Of a stretch of 64,000 nt of DNA, positions 16,663-24,442 are shown one piece after another. Made by a program: the position numbers and the translations under genes. Position 1 is the first letter of the stretch. Every line of letters begins with the position of its first letter. The stretch comes from Frateuria_A sp051900415. Its GTDB lineage: Bacteria; Pseudomonadota; Gammaproteobacteria; Xanthomonadales; Rhodanobacteraceae. The notes under the pieces are model-generated. The model saw nothing but the letters and a program-made list of their open reading frames with translations, had not been told where the DNA came from and did no database searches. Location: NCBI RefSeq assembly GCF_051900415.1, contig NZ_JBHZGL010000008.1, positions 62,001 to 126,000 of the forward strand, read 5' to 3'.

Positions 16663-17346
16663 ATGGATTGGGCCACGCTGTTGCAGCTGCCGAGTACCCT
16701 GCTGTGGATCCTCGCCGCGCTGGCGCTGCTGTTCGCGCTGGTGCAACTGGCGGCGCTCGGCCGCCGCCTGCGGGCGCGACGTCCGTTCGCGGCGATCCTG
16801 CGCACGCTGTTCCTGCTGGTGGGCCTGGGCCTGGCGGTGCTGCTGGCCGGTGCCGGGTGGAGCCTGCGCGGCTACCGCCTGCTCGGCGAGGAAGCCCCGG
16901 TGGTGAGCGTCGACGCGCGCATCCTCTCGCCGCAGCGCTGGGCGCTCACGCTGACCTGGCCCGACGGCCAGCGTCGCGACGTGGCCCTGGCCGGCGACGC
17001 CTGGCGCATCGAGGCACTGGTGTTGAAGTGGAAGCTGCCCGCCGTGCTCGCCGGCCTGCCGCCGCTGTATCGGCTGGACCGCCTGTCCGGCCGCTACGAC
17101 GACCCGGCCGACGAGATGAGCGCGATGCGCACGGTGGTCGACTTCCGCGAGGCAGGCGACGGCGACCTGATCACGCTCGCCCGCGCCCATCCGGACTGGT
17201 TGCCGATGGTCGACACCGTCTACGGCAGCGGCGCGTACCTGCCGCTGGTCGACGGCGGCCACTACACGGTAAGCCTGATGCGCACCGGTGCGCTGGTGGC
17301 GCGGCCGGACGACGAAACCGCGGACCGGATCGCGCATCCGCTCTGA
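16663..17346 (+). CDS. Hypothetical inner-membrane protein
   Basis: A 227-aa protein with two N-terminal membrane helices (about residues 8-33 and 44-68) joined by a short basic loop (GRRLRARR), followed by an extracytoplasmic domain of about 150 residues rich in Trp, Arg and Asp (for example LTLTWPDGQRRDV, DLITLARAHPDWLPMVDTVY). I do not recognise a named family, although similar proteins are common in Xanthomonadaceae. It is divergent from lptM-dapF with a 62-bp gap, so the promoters must be closely packed. No function is proposed. Confidence 0.75.
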   Translation: MDWATLLQLPSTLLWILAALALLFALVQLAALGRRLRARRPFAAILRTLFLLVGLGLAVLLAGAGWSLRGYRLLGEEAPVVSVDARILSPQRWALTLTWPDGQRRDVALAGDAWRIEALVLKWKLPAVLAGLPPLYRLDRLSGRYDDPADEMSAMRTVVDFREAGDGDLITLARAHPDWLPMVDTVYGSGAYLPLVDGGHYTVSLMRTGALVARPDDETADRIAHPL

Positions 17347-17463
17347 GCGCCACGCTTCGGCTGCGGCCTGCCCTCGGCCCGAACGGTCTGAAACCATTCG
17401 CCCGGATCGTTCGTTCCGGGCACAGGCGCGATGCGCGAAGGCGCAGGATCGCCGCGACCAGCC

Positions 17464-17946
17464 TCAGCAACCGGCGAGGCCCTTCTCGTACCGCCAGGCG
17501 TCGGCGCCATCCTCGTAATAGCTGGCGTAGCGGCCGATGCGCCGATAGCCGGCGCGCTCGTACAGCGCCATCGCGGCCGTGTTGTCCATCCGCACCTCCA
17601 GCCGCATGCCGCGGCAACCGCGCGCCCGTGCGGCATCTTCGGCGGCGGCCAGCAGCGTCCCGCCGAGCCCGCGGCCGCGCGCGGCCGGGGCAGTGGCGAT
17701 CGAGTACAGCCGCGCCAGCGTGCTGCCGGCACGGAAGAACACTAGCGCGCTACCCAGCAGGCCTTCATCCGGCGTGTCGGCGACGAGCACGGCGGCGCGT
17801 GGGCTGGCGAGGTGGCGACGGTACTGCGCCCGGCTCATGCGATCGCCACTGAAGGCGCAACGTTCGAGCGCGACCAGGGCGTCGAGGTCCGCCGGCGCGG
17901 CACGGCGCAGGGGAATCGTCAGGGCGTGGGCTGGCGCATGCGTCAT
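17464..17946 (-). CDS. GNAT family N-acetyltransferase (RimI-like)
   Basis: A 160-aa GNAT acetyltransferase. Motif A is clear (LYSIATAPAARGRGLGGTLL, the acetyl-CoA pyrophosphate loop R/QxxGxG/A), preceded by the beta4 strand and followed by LYERAGYRRIGRYASYYEDG, very similar to RimI-type enzymes acting on protein or peptide N-termini. Start ATG at 17946. It is divergent from an RLAN/RimK ATP-grasp ligase (18152). Such GNAT-ligase pairs are known from genome surveys and suggest an acetylated peptide-like product. The substrate is unknown. Confidence 0.85.
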   Translation of the reverse strand: MTHAPAHALTIPLRRAAPADLDALVALERCAFSGDRMSRAQYRRHLASPRAAVLVADTPDEGLLGSALVFFRAGSTLARLYSIATAPAARGRGLGGTLLAAAEDAARARGCRGMRLEVRMDNTAAMALYERAGYRRIGRYASYYEDGADAWRYEKGLAGC

Positions 17947-18151
17947 CGGCGCAGTCTACGCAGACGCAGGGCGACGTGGAGCAGATTGCGGCGGTCGCCG
18001 AACCCACCCGCGCTGCGACGCACAGCTCGCTGAACGATACGCCGGTGGCGCCATTGCGGACGCTCGCGCCTATGCCAAACTTCGCCACTTGCGCCCTGCC
18101 GCCTCGTTCCCGCCACGCGACGGCATTCCCTTTTGCGTGTAGCGAGGTGCC

Positions 18152-19636
18152 ATGACCCGCCTGGTGATCGTCGTCGAGAAAGCCTCCGACTGGAGCGCCT
18201 ACTACCCTTCCGTGGACGTCATGAGCGCAATGGACTACCTGCGCGAACCGGTCGGCGGCGACGACGAACGCACCCACGTGATCAACCTGTGCCGCAGCTA
18301 CAAGTACCTGGGCACGGGCTACTACGTCTCGTTGCTGGCCGAGGCGCGCGGGCACAAGGTGCTGCCCTCGGTGCGCACCATCAACGACCTGCGCCGGCGT
18401 TCGCTGTACGGCCTGGACATCGAGGACCTCAACAGCAAGCTGACCCACTTCCTGCCGGCTGGCGGCCGCGACACCACCGACTTCGGCATCCTGGTGTACT
18501 TCGGCGAGACCGCCTACCCGGCGTTGCAGGACCTGGCCCGGCAGCTGTTCGAAATGTTCCCCTGCCCGCTGCTGCGCATCGAGTTCGAGCGCGAGCGCGT
18601 GTGGCAGGTCGCCTCGATCAAGCCGGTCGGCCTGCACACGCTGGACGATGCGCAGGAAGACGCCTTCGCCGCGGAGCTGGACCGCTTCTCGCGCAAGCTC
18701 TGGCGCAAGCCACGCACGCGCAAGCTCTACCGCTACGACATCGCGATGCTGGTCGATCCCGACGAGGCGATGCCGCCATCGAATAAGAAGGCGCTCAAGA
18801 GCTTCATCGCCGCCGGCAAGGAATTGGGCATCGAGGTCGATCCTATCGGCAAGATCGACTACCCGCGCCTGGCCGAATACGACGGCCTGTTCATCCGCGA
18901 GACCACCGCGTCGGACAACCACACCTACCGCTTCGCCCACCGCGCGGAGAAGGAAGGCATGGTAGTGATCGACGACCCAACCTCGATCCTGCGCTGCACC
19001 AACAAGATCTTCCTCAACGACCTGATGGTCTCGCGCAAGCTCGCCGTGCCGCGCACCGAGATCCTCTATCGCGACAACGCCAAGGCGTGGAAGGAAACCG
19101 CCGCCAAGCTCGGCTTCCCGCTGGTGCTGAAGATTCCCGACGGCTCGTTCTCGCGCGGCGTGGTGAAGGTGGAGAACGCCGAGGCGCTGGAGAAGGCCGC
19201 CGGCGAGCTGTTCTCGCACAGCGCACTGCTGCTGGCACAGGAGTTCGTCTATACCGAATTCGACTGGCGCATTGGCGTGCTCAACCGCGAGCCGCTGTAC
19301 GCCTGCAAGTACTACATGTCGCGCGGGCACTGGCAGATCTACAACCACGGCGCCAAGGGCACCGCCAAGTCCGGCGGCTTCGAGACCGTGCCGGTGCGCG
19401 ACGCGCCGGCCGAAGTGGTCAAGCTCGCGCTCAAGGCGACGCAGGCGGTGGGCGATGGCCTGTACGGCGTGGATCTGAAGCAGGTCGGCAACAAGCCGGT
19501 GGTGATCGAGGTCAACGACAACCCGTCGATCGATGCCGGCGTGGAGGATGCCTACCTCGGCGTGGACCTCTACCGGCGCATCATGCAGGAGTTCCTGCGC
19601 CGCATGGAGCACAAGCGGCTGGGCATCGTCCGCTAA
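18152..19636 (+). CDS. RimK-type ATP-grasp ligase with RLAN domain
   Basis: A 494-aa protein with an N-terminal RimK-like ATP-grasp N-terminal (RLAN) domain (about 1-200; MTRLVIVVEKASDWSAYYPS and INLCRSYKYLGTGYYVSLLA) and a C-terminal RimK-type ATP-grasp domain (about 205-490). The nucleotide lysine region is PLVLKIPDGSFSRGV and the Mg-binding motif is EVNDNPSIDAG. RimK enzymes form amide bonds between a carboxylate and an amine (glutamate tails, peptides). The facing GNAT gene suggests a two-enzyme pathway. A REP element follows 12 bp after the stop. Confidence 0.9.
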   Translation: MTRLVIVVEKASDWSAYYPSVDVMSAMDYLREPVGGDDERTHVINLCRSYKYLGTGYYVSLLAEARGHKVLPSVRTINDLRRRSLYGLDIEDLNSKLTHFLPAGGRDTTDFGILVYFGETAYPALQDLARQLFEMFPCPLLRIEFERERVWQVASIKPVGLHTLDDAQEDAFAAELDRFSRKLWRKPRTRKLYRYDIAMLVDPDEAMPPSNKKALKSFIAAGKELGIEVDPIGKIDYPRLAEYDGLFIRETTASDNHTYRFAHRAEKEGMVVIDDPTSILRCTNKIFLNDLMVSRKLAVPRTEILYRDNAKAWKETAAKLGFPLVLKIPDGSFSRGVVKVENAEALEKAAGELFSHSALLLAQEFVYTEFDWRIGVLNREPLYACKYYMSRGHWQIYNHGAKGTAKSGGFETVPVRDAPAEVVKLALKATQAVGDGLYGVDLKQVGNKPVVIEVNDNPSIDAGVEDAYLGVDLYRRIMQEFLRRMEHKRLGIVR

Positions 19637-19648
19637 TGGCCGGATCCC

Positions 19649-19732
19649 TGTAGGAGCGCCCTTGGGCGCGACCGCCATGCCGATCGTGCGGCAAGCGTCG
19701 GCTCCGCGGTCGCGCCCAAGGGCGCTCCTACA
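19649..19732. repeat. REP-like palindrome
   Basis: TGTAGGAGCGCCCTTGGGCG on the left, complementary CGCCCAAGGGCGCTCCTACA on the right, with CCGCCATGCCGATCG-type central sequence. It lies between convergent genes; its right end provides the TAG stop of the MHYT-GGDEF-EAL gene at 19728-19730. Confidence 0.9.
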
Positions 19733-21818
19733 GGGTGCTGGAGGCCGGCGTGCGCTCTGCCAGCAGCAGAGCCGGCACCTGCGAGGGCGGCAACGGCGGC
19801 ACGAACAGGAAACCCTGCCCGGTCTCGCAACCGGCCTCGCGCAGCCACGCCGCCTGCGCCTCGGTCTCGATGCCCTCGGCCACGGTGCTCAGGCGCAGCT
19901 TGCGCGCCAGCGCGATGATCGCCTCGGTGATGTCGCGGTCGGCCGGATTGCGCTCCGCACCTTGCACGAAACTCTGGTCGATCTTGATCGTCTGCGTGGG
20001 CAACTGGCGCAAGTGGCTGAGGCTGGAAAAGCCGGTGCCGAAATCGTCGATCGCCATGCGGAAGCCGAGCGCCTCCAGCTGGCGCAACTGGCGCAGCGTG
20101 TGCTCGGCGTTCTTCATCGCCGCCGACTCGGTGATCTCGAACTCGATCAGGCTCGGGTGCAGCCCGAACTCGCGCAGGGTGCCGAGCAGGCCGGTGACGA
20201 ACTGCCCGTCCTGGATCTCCTGCAGCGAGACGTTGATCGCCACCGGTACCAGCGGCAGCCCGCGCGTGCGCCACAGGGCGAGCTGGCGGGCGACCTGGCG
20301 CAGCACCACGCGGCCGAGCTGGGCGATCAGGCCGCTGCTTTCGGCCAGCGGCACGAAATGCTGCGGCAGCAGCAGTCCGCGCTCGGCATGCGGCCAGCGA
20401 ACCAGTGCTTCCAGCCCAACCACGCGTCGCGTGTCCAGCGCCACCTTTGGCTGGTAATGGACCACCAGTTCCTCGCGCTGCAGCGCCTCGCGCAGTTCGG
20501 CCGAGAGCAGCAGCCGGTCGCGCGCCTGCTCGCTCATGCGTGGCTGGTAGAAGCAGTAGCCGGCCTTGCCGTGCTCCTTGGCGCTGTACATCGCCAGGTC
20601 CGCGTGGCGCAGCAGGCTGGCGGCATCGCCGCCGTCGCGCGGGAACATCGCCACACCGATGCTGGGCGTGGCGCTCACGCTGTGTCCGGCGACGGTCACC
20701 GGGCGGCTGACCAAGCTGAGGATCTTCTGGCAGATCGCGCTCAGGTTCTGCTCGCTGCGGAAGCGCTCGAGCACCACCACGAACTCGTCGCCGCCGAAGC
20801 GCGCCACCGTATCGCGGCTGCGCACGCTGGCGCGCAGCGCGTCGGCGACCGAACGCAGGAACTCGTCGCCCACCTCGTGGCCGAGCGTGTCGTTGATCGA
20901 CTTGAACCCGTCCAGGTCGACGAACATCACCGCCACCTCGAAGCGCTCCTCGCTGGCCAGCGGCAGCAGGCGGTCGAGCAGGTCGAGCACGTTGGCGCGG
21001 TTGGGCAGCGCGGTCAGTTCGTCGTGATAGGCCAGCCAGCTCAGCGCATCACGCGCCTGGCCGAGTTCACGCGAGATCGCCTCGGTATGCCGCTGCAGCT
21101 GCCGGTGCGCCAGGCTCACCCCCAGCGTCAGCAACAGCAACAGACCCGAGACCAGGCTGACCGCCAGCCCCAGGCCCAGCCCGTGCAGGCCAGCGCGGGC
21201 CTGCAGGCTCACCGCGCCGGGCGCGAACTGCATCGCCGCCATGCCCAGGTAGTGCACGCCGGTGGAGGTGCTGCCCAGCATCAGCGCGGCCAGCACGCGC
21301 AGCCACCAGCGTCGGCGCCGTTCGCTGCGCCAGATGATGCTGTGCAGGCCGATGGCGGCAATGGAGCCGACCAGCGCAAGCAGCACGGAAGCGACCGTCC
21401 ATGGCACGCTCCAGGCGATCGCCGGCTGCATGTCGAGCGCGCCCACGCCCAGGTAGTGCATCGCGGTCATGCCCAGGCCCAGCACGCAACCGGCAAGCAC
21501 CGCGCCGGTGCGGTTCGGGTGCCGGGCGAGCAGCCACAGCGTGGCGCCGGTGGCCAGCACCACCGGCACGGCCGACAACGTGGTCTGCCGGCTGCCGTAA
21601 CCGAGCGGGATCGGCACCTGCAGCGCCAGCATGCCGATGAAGTGCATGGCCCACACGCCCGAGCCCATCGCCAGCGCGCCGAACGCCGTCCACAGCATGG
21701 CGGCCGGCCCGCGCGAGCGGGCGATACGGCCGACCACGCTGAACGCCACATACGCATCCAGCGCGGCCAGCGCGAGCGAAAGCAACACCAGCCACGGGTT
21801 GTAACTGACCGCCATCAT
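19728..21818 (-). CDS. MHYT-GGDEF-EAL cyclic-di-GMP signalling protein
   Basis: A 696-aa membrane protein with a seven-helix MHYT sensor domain (about 8-235) holding the repeats MHFIGM (58-63), MHYLGV (120-125) and VHYLGM (188-193), thought to bind copper and sense a diatomic ligand. It is followed by an intact GGDEF cyclase site (342-346) with an RSRD inhibitory I-site (333-336), then an EAL domain with EAL at 470-472, DDFGTG at 591-596 and IKIDQSF. Both catalytic sites look functional, so net activity cannot be predicted. The stop codon lies in a REP element. An ATG at 21815 is an equivalent start. Confidence 0.93.
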   Translation of the reverse strand: MMAVSYNPWLVLLSLALAALDAYVAFSVVGRIARSRGPAAMLWTAFGALAMGSGVWAMHFIGMLALQVPIPLGYGSRQTTLSAVPVVLATGATLWLLARHPNRTGAVLAGCVLGLGMTAMHYLGVGALDMQPAIAWSVPWTVASVLLALVGSIAAIGLHSIIWRSERRRRWWLRVLAALMLGSTSTGVHYLGMAAMQFAPGAVSLQARAGLHGLGLGLAVSLVSGLLLLLTLGVSLAHRQLQRHTEAISRELGQARDALSWLAYHDELTALPNRANVLDLLDRLLPLASEERFEVAVMFVDLDGFKSINDTLGHEVGDEFLRSVADALRASVRSRDTVARFGGDEFVVVLERFRSEQNLSAICQKILSLVSRPVTVAGHSVSATPSIGVAMFPRDGGDAASLLRHADLAMYSAKEHGKAGYCFYQPRMSEQARDRLLLSAELREALQREELVVHYQPKVALDTRRVVGLEALVRWPHAERGLLLPQHFVPLAESSGLIAQLGRVVLRQVARQLALWRTRGLPLVPVAINVSLQEIQDGQFVTGLLGTLREFGLHPSLIEFEITESAAMKNAEHTLRQLRQLEALGFRMAIDDFGTGFSSLSHLRQLPTQTIKIDQSFVQGAERNPADRDITEAIIALARKLRLSTVAEGIETEAQAAWLREAGCETGQGFLFVPPLPPSQVPALLLAERTPASSTL

Positions 21819-21928
21819 GCCCGGGTTGCCGGCCCCCTGCCGGACGCCAGCGCGTCGCGAAATCGATCGCGCGTTGTAGCACAACGGACCGGTCCGCAGC
21901 GGGCGCGCCCCTGCCCCTGGCTGAATGT

Positions 21929-22144
21929 TCAGCTGACGGGCAGGGCCAGTCCCAGCCGCCGCAGCCGCAGGCCGGCGAGTACGCACAGCGGCGCGAGCAG
22001 CAACCAGAACAGCGGCGCCCAGCCCAGCGCCTCGGTATGCGCCGGCACCGGCGTCAGCGCGAGCACGAAGGCGCCGAGCAACGCCCACAGACCGGCACCG
22101 GCGGCCAGCTGGAAGGTAAACGCCTGGGAACGAGTGACGGGCAT
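21929..22144 (-). CDS. Small two-helix membrane protein
   Basis: A 71-aa hypothetical protein, starting MPVTRSQAFTFQLAAGAGLW, with two hydrophobic helices (about 12-31 and 42-62) separated by a short loop (TPVPAHTEALGW) and a basic stretch RLRRLG near the C-terminus. A CCGGAG element about 10 nt upstream supports the ATG at 22144. It is divergent from aroE (115-bp gap) and 110 bp upstream of the c-di-GMP gene. No family is recognised; coding potential is supported by codon pattern and the membrane profile. Confidence 0.65.
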   Translation of the reverse strand: MPVTRSQAFTFQLAAGAGLWALLGAFVLALTPVPAHTEALGWAPLFWLLLAPLCVLAGLRLRRLGLALPVS

Positions 22145-22259
22145 GGCGCGAGACTCCGGAAGGACAGTGCAAGCCATGCTCCGGTGCGCCCATCTCAGCA
22201 GCTGCGACCGACCGCGCGCGTGCCTAGAATGCGCGCACCAACCGCCCACTGGACCGCCC

Positions 22260-23099
22260 ATGCCGCACGGCATCGACCCTCCCGCACGCTACGCGGTGTT
22301 CGGCCACCCGATCAGCCACTCGCTGTCGCCGGCGATCCACCGGCTGTTCGGCCAGCAATGCGGCATCGCGCTGGAGTACACCGCGATCGACGCGGCGCCA
22401 GAAGCTTTCACCGATGCCGTGCGCCGGTTCCTGGCCCGCGGCCATGGCGCCAACATCACCCTGCCGCACAAGGCCGCGGCCTTCGCGCTGGCCGACGAGC
22501 GCACCGCGGCCGCCAGCCGCGCCGGCAGCGCCAACGTGTTGACCCGCCTGGCGGACGGGCGCCTGGCCGCGCACAACACCGACGGCGCCGGGCTGGTGCG
22601 CGACCTCACCGAGCGCCAGCACTGCGCACTGCCGGGCCGCCGCGTGTTGCTGCTCGGTGCCGGTGGCGCGGCGCGGGGCGTGGCCTGGGAGCTGCTCGAT
22701 GCGGGCGTGCAGGAGCTGACCATCGTCAATCGCACGCCCGACACGGCTGCGGCGCTTGCTGGCGCGCTGGGCGTGACCCGCGCACGCGCGCGCTACTGGC
22801 AGGACCTGGCCGAGCTGGGCAGCTTCGATGTGATCGTGCACGCCACCTCGGCCGGCGTGCTTGGCCAGCCGCTGGCGCTGCCGCCGGGCCTGGCCAACCG
22901 GCAGACGGTCGGCTACGACCTGTCCTACGGCGCGGGCGCGCAGAGTTTCCTGGCGTGGGCCAGGACCGCCGGCGTCACGTTGGCATGCGATGGCCTGGGC
23001 ATGCTGGTGGAGCAGGCCGCCGACGCCTTCGCGCTGTGGCACGGCTGCAGGCCAGACACTGACCCGGTGTACGCCGAACTGCGCGCAACGCTGGCCTGA
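22260..23099 (+). CDS. aroE: Shikimate dehydrogenase (NADP+)
   Basis: Reduces 3-dehydroshikimate to shikimate in aromatic amino-acid synthesis. The 279-aa protein has the substrate motif SHSLSP (19-24), catalytic Lys71 in NITLPHK, AHNTDGAG, the nucleotide-binding GAGGAARGV loop and NRTPD NADP-discriminating segment, and ends with a CDGLGMLVEQAADAF helix typical of AroE. Start ATG at 22260. The gene is preceded by a divergent small membrane protein and followed by a 228-bp stretch in which I see no gene. Confidence 0.96.
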   Translation: MPHGIDPPARYAVFGHPISHSLSPAIHRLFGQQCGIALEYTAIDAAPEAFTDAVRRFLARGHGANITLPHKAAAFALADERTAAASRAGSANVLTRLADGRLAAHNTDGAGLVRDLTERQHCALPGRRVLLLGAGGAARGVAWELLDAGVQELTIVNRTPDTAAALAGALGVTRARARYWQDLAELGSFDVIVHATSAGVLGQPLALPPGLANRQTVGYDLSYGAGAQSFLAWARTAGVTLACDGLGMLVEQAADAFALWHGCRPDTDPVYAELRATLA

Positions 23100-23327
23100 G
23101 ATCCTCGCGCAAGAAGGACAGGGCCTCTTGCAGGAGCGACCCGCGCGCGGCCGATTCCAACCGCTGCTTCGCGCGGGCGAATGCCACTCGCACCAGCGCG
23201 CACTCCAGCCATGTGCAGACACGGCTGCCGGTGACGCGCCGACCGGCCGCGCGAGTCACGCCACTGCAACCTGCCCTCGCTACCGTGCGCCGGCCGCGTC
23301 CCTGCGCGGGCCACTGGCGACCCCTGC

Positions 23328-23831
23328 ATGTCCGTTTCCCTCGCGCCTACCCGCCGCCACTTGCTGGCCGTCGGCGCCCTGCTCCTGGTCGTGGCCGCGC
23401 TGGGCCTACTGCGGCGCCCCTCTATCCGCCCCGTGGCCGACGACGAAGCGGGCGGACGCGCCATCCTGCTGGCGCTGGCGCAGACCGCCGAACGCGAGCA
23501 TCGCCTGCTGGCCCCGGCCGGCAGCAACGCCTACGAGTTCTACCTCAGCGTGCTCGGCCTGGAGCCCGACGACGCGGCCACCCGCGAGGCGTTGCAACGG
23601 CTGTTCCCCACGGCCACGAAGGTGGTCGAGCAGACGATCGACCGTGGCGAGCTGGACGAGGCCGAGCGCGAGCTGCGCCTGTTGCGTGACTTCGATGCGG
23701 ACAACTACCTGCTGGCGCTGCTGGCCGGCAAACTCACCGCGCAGCGCCACCTGGAAGTGCGCCGGCATGAGGCACGCGCGGCGATCCTGCAGGCACGGCT
23801 GGCGCGCCGGGCCGTTCAGCCGGCGAGGTAG
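23328..23831 (+). CDS. Hypothetical membrane-anchored protein
   Basis: A 167-aa protein with one N-terminal membrane helix (about 10-28, RRHLLAVGALLLVVAALGLL) and a helical, acidic extracytoplasmic part. That region resembles TPR-like arrays in Xanthomonadaceae envelope proteins (YLSVLGLEPDDAATREALQR, TIDRGELDEAERELRLL). It probably acts as a small scaffold, but no family can be named. It converges with the gamma-carbonic anhydrase gene and the two coding regions overlap by 16 bp at their 3' ends. Confidence 0.7.
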   Translation: MSVSLAPTRRHLLAVGALLLVVAALGLLRRPSIRPVADDEAGGRAILLALAQTAEREHRLLAPAGSNAYEFYLSVLGLEPDDAATREALQRLFPTATKVVEQTIDRGELDEAERELRLLRDFDADNYLLALLAGKLTAQRHLEVRRHEARAAILQARLARRAVQPAR

Positions 23832-24346
23832 GCGTCCTTCAGGCGCATGTAGTGTTCGGCCGAGTAATGCAGCTGCTCGACCTGGCTGTCGGTCAGCACG
23901 CGCACGCACCGGGCCGGGTTGCCCAGCCACAGCTCGCGCTCGCCGACCACCTTGCCCGGCGGGATCACCGCGCCGGCGCCGACGAAGCCGTGCTTCTTCA
24001 CCACCGCGCCGTCGAGCACGGTGGCGTGCATGCCGATCAGGCAGTAGTCCTCCAGCGTGCAGGCATGCACCACCGCGGCATGGCCGATCGTTACGCCCTC
24101 GCCGATCAGGCAGGGATAGCCCGGGCCGTAGGGTCCCTCATGGCTGACGTGCACGATGGTGCCGTCCTGGATGTTGGTGCGCGCGCCGACGCGGATGGAG
24201 TGCACGTCGCCGCGCAGCACCACGCCGGGCCAGACCGACACGTCGTCGCCCAGCACCACGTCACCGATCACGCTGGCGGCCGGGTCGACATAGACGCGCT
24301 GGCCCAGGGTGGGCGCGATGCCCTTGTAGATACGCAGATTGTTCAT
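23816..24346 (-). CDS. Gamma-carbonic anhydrase family protein
   Basis: A 176-aa left-handed beta-helix protein of the gamma-CA/YrdA/PaaY group. Hexapeptide repeats run through the sequence (for example VIGDVVLGDDVSVWPGVVL). The three metal-binding histidines are H66 (GTIVHV), H89 and H94 (IGHAAVVHAC). The C-terminal helix packs on the helix (VEQLHYSAEHYMRLKDAYL). Start ATG at 24346 gives MNNLRIYKGIAPTLG. Activity on CO2 is not certain, because many YrdA-type members are inactive or act on other substrates. Confidence 0.9.
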   Translation of the reverse strand: MNNLRIYKGIAPTLGQRVYVDPAASVIGDVVLGDDVSVWPGVVLRGDVHSIRVGARTNIQDGTIVHVSHEGPYGPGYPCLIGEGVTIGHAAVVHACTLEDYCLIGMHATVLDGAVVKKHGFVGAGAVIPPGKVVGERELWLGNPARCVRVLTDSQVEQLHYSAEHYMRLKDAYLAG

Positions 24347-24442
24347 CCGCCCGATTGTAAGTGAGCACACACCGGCGGTGCCTGCGCGGCTTGAATTCGC
24401 CCAGCCCGGTCGCCACGCTGGAACGATCCCAAGGAGTTTTTC

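Noticed and set aside
19533..22259. Upstream extension of the aroE frame by about 900 codons
   Set aside because: The frame runs antisense to the c-di-GMP gene; AroE homology begins exactly at the ATG at 22260.
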